A DNA stretch of 64,000 nt from Heterocephalus glaber. Its lineage: Eukaryota > Chordata > Mammalia > Rodentia > Bathyergidae. A program made the translations under genes and the position numbers. The notes beneath the pieces are model-generated. The model was not told where the DNA came from, did not search any database, and saw nothing but the letters and a program-made list of their open reading frames with translations. Shown here one piece after another: positions 44,928 through 55,200 of this stretch (within the stretch, counting starts at the first letter, position 1; each line of letters opens with the position of its first letter). Location: assembly GCF_000247695.1 (NCBI RefSeq), contig NW_004624855.1, positions 3,211,693 to 3,275,692 on the forward strand. Direction: 5' to 3'.

Positions 44928-45555
44928 GAAAAGACTTTATTTGAAAAGAGGGGAAAAAGGGAAATAGACCACTACTCTTCAGAGTAGGGGGCACCAGAAA
45001 GGCAAATCTTCATAGGCCTTTGTCCTCAGCTTCCTTTTATCATGTTTTAGGAACCCTCCCCCCCCAATACCTGGGATTTGTCACAACCTGATTGGTTTTC
45101 TGGACTGTTATAGATGGATCCCAGGTCCCAAGACCCTAACCTGGGCACCACTGCCTACATGAACATTCCTAAGTGTGCATTGTTTGTTTTCCCTTGCCTG
45201 CTTGTCCTTGCCTGCTTTTCCTTGTCCTGCTTGTCTCTGGGATTTATGGGTTGGTTAGGGGGAGCCTTACAGACAAGGCCACCAAAAGTTAGTGATTCAG
45301 GGCATACGTGTTAACTAGTGCAGGAATAAAATGGCCCTAGAATATGAATGTATATAAAATATCCTTGGTCAGCTCTGCATATAGGTGTATTAATCATTTA
45401 AAGAATGCCTGTGTATAAACTGGTTATACAAGGTTTATTAGCCCTAAATCTACCTAACCTGCCTCATCTCCCTTCAAGATGGAAGACACCAAGATAAGTG
45501 ATTGAAGGGAACATTTAGCTTTGCCAGCTAGAAGGAATGTCAATGTAGATAGATG
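44928..45555. other. intergenic unique sequence
   Basis: No gene or repeat recognised; a short (ttgcctgcttg)n-like stretch at 45190-45235. Confidence 0.35.
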
Positions 45556-45559
45556 ATGC

Positions 45560-45640
45560 TTTTTTTTGGTACCTGGGATCGAACTTGGGTCCTTGTGCTT
45601 GCGGGGCAGGCGGCGGAACCACCGAGCTAAATCCCCAGCC
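45560..45640 (-). repeat. ID-like SINE
   Basis: Flanked by agatgatgc at 45551-45559 and 45641-45649. Confidence 0.93.
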
Positions 45641-45738
45641 AGATGATGCATTTTTAAACTGTTTTCCTTGTTGCCATATTGTGGCCAACCACTTTCTCAG
45701 GATTTGGTTTTTACCTCTCTTAACCCAATTCCCCCATG

Positions 45739-45875
45739 GGAATTGGGATTTTGGAAATTTCAGCTTTCAAGATTTCAACATTCAGGAGTGTAATTTTGGG
45801 AATTTACACTTTAGGGATTTTTTAGGATTTCAACATTTGGGATTATGGCAATCGGGACTTGTGTCTTTCAGGATT
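45739..45875. repeat. degenerate short tandem array (GGGATTT-CA units)
   Basis: Units related to gggattttggaaatttcagc recur about every 15-20 bases (aagatttcaacattcagg, gggaatttacacttta, gggattttttagg, tttgggattatggc). Probably part of an old transposable element. Confidence 0.5.
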
Positions 45876-45929
45876 ATGATCAAGAGTAGGTACAAAGTGT
45901 TTTCAGATTCTTTCCTGGGTAAGATTTGT

Positions 45930-46006
45930 GACACAAAAGAAAAATAAGAAAAATGAGAAGGAAGAGGAAAAGGAGACAAAGAGGAGGAAGAAGAGGAGAA
46001 GGAATA
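45930..46006. repeat. purine-rich low-complexity tract
   Basis: A G/A-only run built of gaaaa, gga and gagg units (aggaggaagaagaggagaag). Confidence 0.85.
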
Positions 46007-46189
46007 GACATACTGAAATCATTTTATTAATGATCAGAGTTTATGTCCAGGCATGTGGAAATAACTCCTTATAGAAAGATCCTACTACAAGGATCCTGGC
46101 TTATAGAAGATTCTTTAGTTATGGAATTTCACATTTTTCAGATTGAAAATGTGCACAGCTAAATCACTGCATTTTTTTGTCAGTCTGTC

Positions 46190-46298
46190 TGTATCTATCT
46201 ATCTATCTTTTGTGATTTTTTGGGGGGGGGACCGGGGATGGAACTCGGGTCCTTGCGCTTGCGAGGCAGGCAGCGGAACCACTGAGCTAAAGCCTCGG

Positions 46299-46344
<46 letters not shown>
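46190..46344. repeat. (TATC)n microsatellite split by an antisense ID-like SINE
   Basis: TATC units at 46192-46207 and 46298-46344 surround an ID (46219-46302) with G10 followed by accggggatggaactcggg. Confidence 0.92.
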
Positions 46345-46482
46345 GAGACAGGGTCTTGCTATGTATCTCAGGCTGGCCTTGAATTCATTACATAGCGCAG
46401 GCTGGCTTCAAACTCGTGGCAATCCTTCTGCCTCAGCCTCCTGAGTGCTGGGATTACAGACATGCACCACCACACCCTGGCT
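46345..46482 (-). repeat. B1 SINE with internal duplication
   Basis: gagacagggtcttgctatgt to caccaccacaccctggc, abutting the microsatellite. Confidence 0.88.
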
Positions 46483-48091
46483 CTAGCCCCCTTCTTGCCT
46501 AAGTGTAGCCTTGTACCTAAATTTTGAACAGTGAACTGTAAATAGCATTTGTTGGTGAATACCCCATAAAGGATCCTTAAATGAGAGACAGCTGGGGCCC
46601 AACCTTTTGTCCTTTTCCCTTCCTAGGAAGGAGATAAGATGGCTAAAATGGGTCGAGGCAGGTTTGAGGATAAAGGAGCTTGCATCCTTGATGACTTCAC
46701 AGAAGGATCACTCCAGCCCTGAACTGCTGACCCTATATCTTTCATACTCTTGTGTTTAAGACACTGTGGCTGGATCACTGTTACTTTAATATGAATGCAA
46801 TTAATAGCTGACTTAAAGTGATTTCATTTCAACCACTCCGGTTGCCTCCTCCAAAAAATGCATAGGTCTGGATTGTGACAGGTCTAAGGATAGCTGTGAA
46901 ATAGCCTTAGAAGTTTAGCCAAGGGAAATGCCTATTTATGGTGACTTGGTTTTGCAGAGGTCATTCTGAGCTACCTGGAGGAATCTGGGACAGAATCCGG
47001 TCTACTGTAATCTAATCCCGGAGCCTTTTGGATTTCTTTCAGAAGCCAGTGGAAAAAGACGCTTGTTTATTAGGTAGGGTAGGAAAAATGGCAATAAACT
47101 TCTCTTTGGCTCCTGTACCCCTAGCACCTTGGTCTCAATCCTGGATGCTCCTTGACTACTGATGCCACTCACCCTTCCCTCTGCCCCAATATTTGTTGCC
47201 TGCTCAAAAAGGCATGTCCTAGGGGTCACTCTAAACCTCAAAGTATCATTATCTATATAAGCAAGAAGTGCCTTGAGGCATCATGACTACACTGTCTCCT
47301 TACAGTTACATGTTATTTTCACTAGATCAAGCCCTTTCATTAGTCACTTGACCCATCACTGAATTCTGCTGTTTCATCCTTCAAAATGTCATTTTCCCCT
47401 AGTTGCCATAGCTAGCACCCTAAAGATGGTTTCTAGTGCTTCCTGCTGTAATGAATCCAACAGCTTCTTAACTAGCCTGTCCCTTATGGTATCAGTGACA
47501 GACTGTGTCACCTGAAAAATTACTTTCTGGGTGCCTTACCTCAGCAAATAGGAATCTCAACTTCCCATTACCAACTATATTAAACCTATAAACTCTTCTC
47601 CGAGTTTTAAGGATATCCATAACAAGGGCCTACCCGGAATGTCTTCAGTCCAACACATGCCCAGAGTTAAATTCTCCTAACAGCTGAACAACACCCTTGG
47701 CAGGTCCTCTTTTCCTGAATTGGAAGCTTGATCATCCTTGGGAGGGCTGCAAAGGGGATGGAGGAAAACGAAAATCTATTCACCATTGCTGCTGCTTCTT
47801 TTGATACTGTTCTATTCAACAAAGACTCAGGTCATGTCACTGGCAGCTAAAGCTTTCCTAGCTTTTATATAAGGAGGATTCGCACAATTCAGTATTGTTT
47901 TTTAAACTGCTGAGAAAACATGTGATACAGCTTATTGGACTATAAGATAGCACAGGAAGAATTCTTTTGTCCTTTTTTTTTTTAACACTCCTGGGAATTT
48001 GGTTCAGAGAAGGCACTGAGCAAATGTAGACTTGACTGACAGGGCTTAGTAGTCAGGAAAGTATGAACTTTGGATTCTAATCCCGACTTTT
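46483..48091. other. SINE-free unique stretch upstream of SOD2
   Basis: About 1.6 kb with no transposon I can recognise and balanced composition. No splice-supported coding frame was found. It may contain regulatory sequence or a non-coding exon. Confidence 0.4.
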
Positions 48092-48184
48092 CTTTTTTTT
48101 GTTGTTGTTTTTGTGGTACAGGGATCGAACTCAGGGCCTTGAGCTTGCGAGGCAGGCGGTGGCACCACTGAGCTAAATCCCCAG
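48092..48184 (-). repeat. ID-like SINE
   Basis: Flanked by taatcccgactttt and taatcacgactctt; (gtt)n tail. Confidence 0.9.
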
Positions 48185-48367
48185 CAGTAATCACGACTCT
48201 TCTACTTATTAACATGCGACCAATCATGCTGCTTTAACCTCAGTGAGCTTTTATGGTCACCTGGAGCCAGCAATACCAATTCCAGAAGTAAAATAAAGAA
48301 AAATTATTTATAAATCACTTAATGCACTCCCACTACATGTCTGGCATTTGACAGCAATCTTCTTCTA

Positions 48368-48548
48368 TATGTGCTACTGGGGACTGAACCCAAGGCCTTC
48401 TCAACTGAGCTACATCCCCAGTCCACCCCCAACCCCTTTTGTTGAGACGGGCTTGCTAAATTGTCTAGGCTGGGCTTGAACTTGAGATTCTCCTGGTTCA
48501 GCCTCCATAAACGCAGGGATTTACAAGCATGTGCCACCATGCCCGGCT
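48368..48548 (-). repeat. B1-dID dimeric SINE
   Basis: ctactggggactgaacccaa to catgtgccaccatgcccggct, immediately upstream of the SOD2 CpG island. Confidence 0.86.
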
Positions 48549-49099
48549 GGATACACTCTCACTAGGCAGCCAGTGGGATCAAGTCAGCCTGGCTCCTATC
48601 CTGGATCTGGCCAGGAGAAAACCTCTAGGCCAGAAAGCAAGGTCACTCTGGGTACTGGGTGAGAGGGCCAAACTGGCTCTATACCCTCTGCTAACACGCT
48701 CGCTGGGCAGCCCTGACCCACACCCAGGCCCTGTCTTGCCGAGGGACGCTTCCTTGGCTCCAGGGAACGAATAACACGGAGGCGTTCCCGGGCAAGGCCT
48801 GGATATTCCGTTCACAAGGGTACAGCTGAAGGCCAGAGGCAGACGCTGCACTTCTTTGCGGGCGCCGAGGGGCGAGTAAGGGCGGGCCTAAGGACCATAC
48901 CAATTGCACATGGCGGGGGGCAGCGTTCTTTTGGCGGCACGCCACAGCAGTGTGGCAGACAGGCACCTCGGTTGCTGCGGTCCAGGTTAGCGAGAAGCTC
49001 CGTTTCCCGCATCACTTGAGCCAAGGGCTTGGGGGCCAGCTCAGGGCACAGCCCACACGGCCGCCCGGTTTCCCCCCCTTCGGGTTGGGCGCGGCAAGC

Positions 49100-49240
49100 A
49101 GGGCGGGGCCCGCCGGCGGCAGTACTTGTGCGCGGCGGTACGTCCCTCTGTGCACGCTGGCCTGCGCTTGGACGGCGAGGCGGTTCTGGAGAGACCTGAG
49201 GTTAGAGGCGCGGTGCCATGTTACCCTACGCGGCGTGCAG
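49100..49240 (+). CDS. SOD2: SOD2 exon 1 (5' UTR and residues 1-8)
   Basis: ATG at 49218 sits in a favourable context (G at -3). The coding part is 23 bases (MLPYAAC plus two bases of Ser8), ending at donor GTGAGA. The 5' boundary is a guess just downstream of the GC box at 49101; only the coding part is firm. Confidence 0.85.
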
Positions 49241-52200
49241 GTGAGAGGCAGGCGCCATGGAGGGGCGCGCGGAGCACGGCGGTGCGGGTCTCGGGGCGAG
49301 GGGCTGGGGGCCGCCAGGGTCCTTTTTGCGGCGCGTGCGGCGTGACCCCGGCGTGTCTGTCTTCCAGCGCTAGCCGGAGGCTGGCCCCGGCTTTGGGGCT
49401 CCTGGGCGTACGGCAGAAGCACAGCCTCCCCGACTTGCCCTACGACTATGGGGCCCTGGAGCCGCACATTAACGCCCAGATCATGCAGCTGCACCACTCC
49501 AAGCACCACGCAGCCTATGTGAACAATTTGAACGCCACCGAGGAGAAGTACCAGGAGGCGCTGGTCAAGGGTAGGTACCAGGCTCTAGTGGAGGTCGCCG
49601 CCTGGAGCAGATGCGACCGTGAGTTGGTCCCACTACCAGTCCTGAGATTTCCAGGCGCAAAGCCCCTTTAAAACCGTGACCTGTTTTATTGTAGCAGACT
49701 CTTACTGATTCATTTGTATAAACTTCTTTTATTATCTCAGAAAACTTAGGATTTCGTAGAGGAATTTGTTTCTGAATTTGACCGTGTTAGCCCAATTTTG
49801 TTACCCATATTGCTAATGTTAGTGAATTGTGCAGGCTTTAAAGGAAACTTAGTATGTACCCCTTTTTTGCATATTAACATTTAGAATTTGCTCGTTACAT
49901 AATGAGCCCTTGGAGATACCTATTTGATCTCTCAGGTAGCCTTGCCAGCCATTTGCTGAAGAGCTGAGAGAGCACCGTAAGCTTGTTGCCCAGACTCTAG
50001 TGTCCTTGAGCGTCACAGTAACGCTTGAAGTGGGCTGGGGCTTTGCTGTCTGCAACCCAAGTGTGTGCCTGGGCAGTAGGTGGGAGAGGAGGGCCTTTCT
50101 GGCTCCTTTTCCAAGGGCACGACAGTATTGAACCAATACTGGCAGAAGAAGCTGCTCTCTGGTCATTGTCATCGTTCTGGGAAGGGCTGGAATCTAGCTG
50201 AGGACTTGACTTGCAGATTCCTCCTGTCCTGAGCTGCCCATACAGGTGAATTGCACTTACCCTCTTGTTTTACTTTATGTGGGCGAGAGTGTTAACATTA
50301 TGATGTTCATTACCAAAAAGTACTTACTTGGCTGTGAAACAGGTCAGGCCCTATTGCTCTGATTTAAATTAAGGGTCAAAATTTATAAGAAAAATAGCCA
50401 TTTTTGTAGAAACTTGAGTATTTGTAATTCAATTAATGTAATAAGGAGTTAACTTTTTTTAAAAAGAGCTTTTTTGACAAAACCAGGAGCATGTGAATTT
50501 TTTTGTGTTCTTACCTCTTGGGGTAACTGTTTTAATGTCTATACAAAATAGTATGTTCTTTTAATACATTAGTTTGGGCAGGGAAGATAATTTACAGTCA
50601 TACTGCCAGACTATCTGTGTTTAATAAGCTAAGAAAATGTACTCTTTAAGAAAAATACTTTAACTGTTTTTATTGAATTTCAGGCCTATGAAATTTGTTG
50701 AGTAATTTTAAACAGTGATATCTGGTTGAGTAGGGGCATCTAGTGGAAAAATGTAGTATTTCAGCTTGTGTTTGAGGTAAATACCTTAGTAAAAAGAGGA
50801 GAAAATTAGCATGTTCTGGAAGATTTACTTGCAGGAATTATATGAACCTTGAATATGGAAAGAGGAAATAGCAGATTTGTGGAAGATGTGGTAATAGCGA
50901 AAATGGGGAATTTCCCAGTTGTGAAAGTATTTCCTGGAAGCAACATCTGACACCTTCAATATTTTTTAAAAATCTTAATTTCAGCTCCCCCGCCTTTTTT
51001 TGTACCTGAGATCAGACTCAGGACCTTGCACTTGCAAGACAGGCATGGCGCCACTGAGCTATATCCCTGGCCCAATTTCAGCCCTCTTCTTATGGAATCA
51101 AAACTTTACCTGTTTAATGACAGCCACTGAAAAAAAGAGCTTTACGTTACATTGCAGTACTGTATTATTATTATTACTATTATTATTATTATTATTATTT
51201 TGGTATCAGGGATCAAACTCAGGACGTTGCACTTGTGAGGCAGGCGCAGCACCACTGAGCTAAATCCTCAGCCCCTACTGCAGTACTGTATTTATTGTAA
51301 GTTAATAACTGCAGAACTTTTCCTTAAAAATTATATTTTTGAGATTATTAAGAGTTAAATTTTCATAATTGGAAACTTGGGAAGAAAGAGTGTAAGTAAA
51401 CTAGCATAATCTCATCACATATAACTAATGTAAATGCTTTTTCAACCAAAAGTTTTTAACTTTTATTGTATTTGAAGAAAAAACTTGAATTGAAACCAAA
51501 GAAAATATTGAACTCTACAAAATTGTTAAGAGCACAGTTCCTATGAAAAATTTAAAATAGTTAAGCAAACTAAGATTTTTTTTTTTTTTGGTACCGGGGA
51601 TCCAACTCAGGACCTTGAGCTTGCACCAGGCGCCAGGACCACTGAGCTAAATCCCCAGCCCCTAAGATATTGAGATTACTAAATTCTCTCAGTAAGCATG
51701 TTTCCTTCTCATTTGGGAAATTGAGTTTTGATTTATTTAAAACAACATGAAACCTACATTTATATTTTTAGAGTGACTCCAGAAAAAATAAGGGAAACAC
51801 TGAACTGTAAGAAAATTACCTTGTAAGTACATCAAAGGAAGAAAAGGTTGGTGTCTAAAAGAAAACCTAAGTGATTATCTATGTACTCAGTATCACTTGG
51901 TCCTCTCTTCTCTGAAAGAGGAGAGGCGTTAATGTTACTTTCTTGTTTCAGAAAGTAACATTTCTTATCTATGTTTTTTTTTTTTTTTTGGTACTGGGAA
52001 TCAAACTCAGGGACTTGAGCTTGCTGGGCAGGTGCTGTGCCCCTGAGCTACATCCCAGGCCCTCTTACCTAGGTTCTTAACATAGATGTTCAAAGTGGAA
52101 TTGTGAACTTTTTCCAAAAGTGCAGTTCTTGCAGAGCAGAGCTCTTGGTGGTTCTGTCCTTTACTTTGCCTCCCTTGTTATGGTGAATCATAAGCACTCT

Positions 52201-55200
52201 GTATTTATTGAACAAGGGAATTTCTAGTTTTTCCAGTACTTAAGTTAGTCTAGACCTTCTTGAAGGCACAGAAAAGAAAATAATTTGAATACTTGTTTAG
52301 CAAGAAGTCTCTTTGGTTTCACTTTACTTTGCTCAGTGTTTTTGAGAATACATTCAGATAGTTCAAGCATGATATTCTTCTTTTTAGAACTATAGAGAGG
52401 ACCTTTTTTATTTTTATTTGTTTTTTTGATACTGAGGATTGAACTCAGGACCTTGCGCTTCCAAGGCAGGCATGGCACCATTGAGCTAAATCCCCGGCCC
52501 AAGAGGACCTTTTTTAAGAAACTACATTTAATATATTCAGTCATCTAATGAATCAACAAATACTTATTGAGAGTGTTCTGTGTATATTGGGCACTGAGGC
52601 GACAGCAGTGCACAGAGTCTTTGTCCTCACTGTCGTGTGTAGGCTCGTGGGGACACAGGTGAACATGTGTACATGTAGGGTGCCAGGAGTTACAGGTTTG
52701 GTTGGGAAAGATGGAGTAGACTACGAAGTCTGAGAGCAGGTGGGGAATTGCTGTGTATCCTGGCTGATGAACATGTAACTGGTAGACTGGAAGGGGAAAT
52801 GAGAATGAAACATGAGGCTGGATGGGGGAAACTGCTGCCGCAGAGACAGCTGGTCAGCCCTGAGCAGGGCACATGCTGAGTGTCATGTGAGTGCAGGGAT
52901 GTAGTGTGGCTCTGGAATGGGGTAGACAGCCAGGTGATGTGCTTCTTTTTAGCTCAGTGTAAGGATGCAGGGGTCACACCTGGTGAGAAGGGACACCTAT
53001 TGGGAAGGAGACTGGTACTAATGGAGGTAGGAGATGCTGGTGCACTTGCACCTGCAGGTAGGAGCAGAGTTAGGAAGACATGATTGGATTTTGGATATGT
53101 CTTAAGGGTGGAGCTGACTTTGCTGGTGGGTATGGGGATGGATTGGGTGTGGAGTGTGAGGAGAGAGGAGTCAAAGATGACATCAGTGACCTGAAGGACA
53201 GAGTTGGCATTCACTGAGATGTCCCCATAGAAGGAGTAAATTTGGGTTTGAAAATCAGGAGTTCAGTTTGTTGAGTTTTCTTGCTTTCCTTCTTCCTTTT
53301 TTTTTTTTTTTTTTTGGTTTTTTGAGATAGGGTCTCCCTTTGTAGTTTAGGCTGACCCTGAACTCACTATGTAGCCCAGGCTGGCCTCGAACTCATGGCA
53401 ATCCTCCTTCTTCAGCCTCCCAAGGGCTGGGATTACAGGCGTGCGCCACTATACCTGGCTATTGAGTTTTCTTTTTAATGTCACTTTGAAACATTTCCCA
53501 GTGAATAATTGTCTTACTTGGAAAATGAGAGTTGAATGTTTTCTTTGTTCTATACTGAGCCATGCATTTTAGCTTTTCATTTCTGTATTTTAATGCTTTG
53601 GTGTTTAATTTGCTGAAATCTTTTGTATCCAAGAGAACCCTGAACCCTTAGTCATCAGAAGTGAATTTTTTCCTAGCTTTAACCACCCTTGCCAGTTATA
53701 TAGCATACAATTAATTGAACTGGAAAATCTGAAACAAGTTGTTTGGGAGGGCCCTCCTTTTTTTGTAGAATATGAAATTGCTAAATTTTAGGAAAAACAA
53801 GAATGTTATAGATAAGCTAGTGCAATTTTCTAATGCCTTACAAAAGAAAAAAATCGAACAATGTATAGAGTGGTTAAAGAGTAAGATTTTTTTTTTTAGG
53901 CAAGGTCTTGCTATGTTGTTGTTCAGGCTGGCACTGAACTCAGTTTATAGCTCAGGCTGGTCTCAAACTCACAGCGATCCTCCTGCCTCAGCATACCAAG
54001 TGCTGGTTGGAATTATAGAGGTACACCACCATGCCTGGCAAGACTAAGAATTTTTTAAAAATGTGTTTGCGTTTTAATATTTCAGGAGATGTTACGACTC
54101 AGGTCGCTCTTCAGCCTGCACTGAGGTTCAATGGTGGAGGTCACATCAATCACACCATTTTCTGGACGAACCTGAGCCCTAATGGTGGTGGAGAACCTAA
54201 AGGTTAGTATATGTCAGTACAAACCTATGTGTATTTTGTGCACAATAGAAATGATTGTTGATTTTCTTTTTCTTTTCATCTTTCTTTGGGAGGTTGCTGG
54301 GAGCAAATCTAGGGTCTCCTGCATGTCGAGCACTCACTGTACCACTGAGTTATATCCCCAGCAGATTGTTAATTTCTTCTTTCCTTAATTCTCCTGAGGT
54401 ATCAGTGGAATATTTTTCATAGCAAGGCATCTAACAAAGTTGTAACTTTTGAAGGGAAAGAGTAGGAATGGAGAATGCATTCAAGGACTTATGTCATCAG
54501 GCTTTACACACACTTACAGAACCATCTCATGGTTTAAATTTTTTTTTTTTTGGTAATCAAACTGAGGACTTTATTCTTGCCAGGCAGGAGCGGCAGCGCT
54601 GAGCTAAATCCCCGGCCCGTACATGGTTTAAATCTTAAGGAAAGAAGCCAGGTATGGTGGCGCCTGCCTGCCAGCACTTGGGAGGCTGAGGCCAGAGGAT
54701 CACTTCAAGTTTGAGGCCAGCCTGGGCTATATAGTAAGTTCAGGGCTACAACTAGTGAGTTCAGGGCTAAACTACAAAGTGAGACCTGTCTCAAAAACCA
54801 AAAGAAAAAAAATATGAAGGAAAGACTGAGCAATCTAGTTTTAAGAAAAGATGAACTTGGCCTGGGGTTTAGCTCAGTGGTTCCAGCGCCTGGCTCACAA
54901 GCGCAAGGTCCTGAGTTTGAGTCCTGGTACCAGAAAAAAAAAGAAAGAAAAGATGAACTTTATATTTACTAGCCCCAGGACCTCTGAGATATGATACTTA
55001 ACCATCTGTACTGTTTATAAGATATAGGGTTAATAATGGGACTGTTTTCAGATTTACATGTAAAGTGCGTAGACTAGTGCGTTGGATATTATTCTTCCTG
55101 ATTAAAAGTCACTTGTTGCACCTGTAATTCTAGCACTTTGCAGGCTGAAGTAGGAGGGTGGTGACTTTGAGGCCAGCCTGAGCTACATACAAGTTCCAGG

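Larger units (their letters stand above)
48690..49420. promoter_or_regulatory. SOD2: CpG island and promoter of SOD2
   Basis: CpG-dense, TATA-less sequence spanning exons 1-2. A GC box GGGCGGGGCC lies at 49101-49110 and more C-runs just upstream (49070-49078). Mammalian SOD2 promoters are known to be driven by Sp1 and modulated by AP-2, consistent with this composition. Confidence 0.8.

Noticed and set aside
47002..47241. 79-codon minus-strand frame upstream of SOD2 as an exon
   Set aside because: No flanking splice sites that fit and no recognised protein.
48950..49671. Open frames of 131-181 codons running through SOD2 exons 1-2
   Set aside because: They read across the real splice sites; only the spliced frame yields the conserved SOD2 protein.
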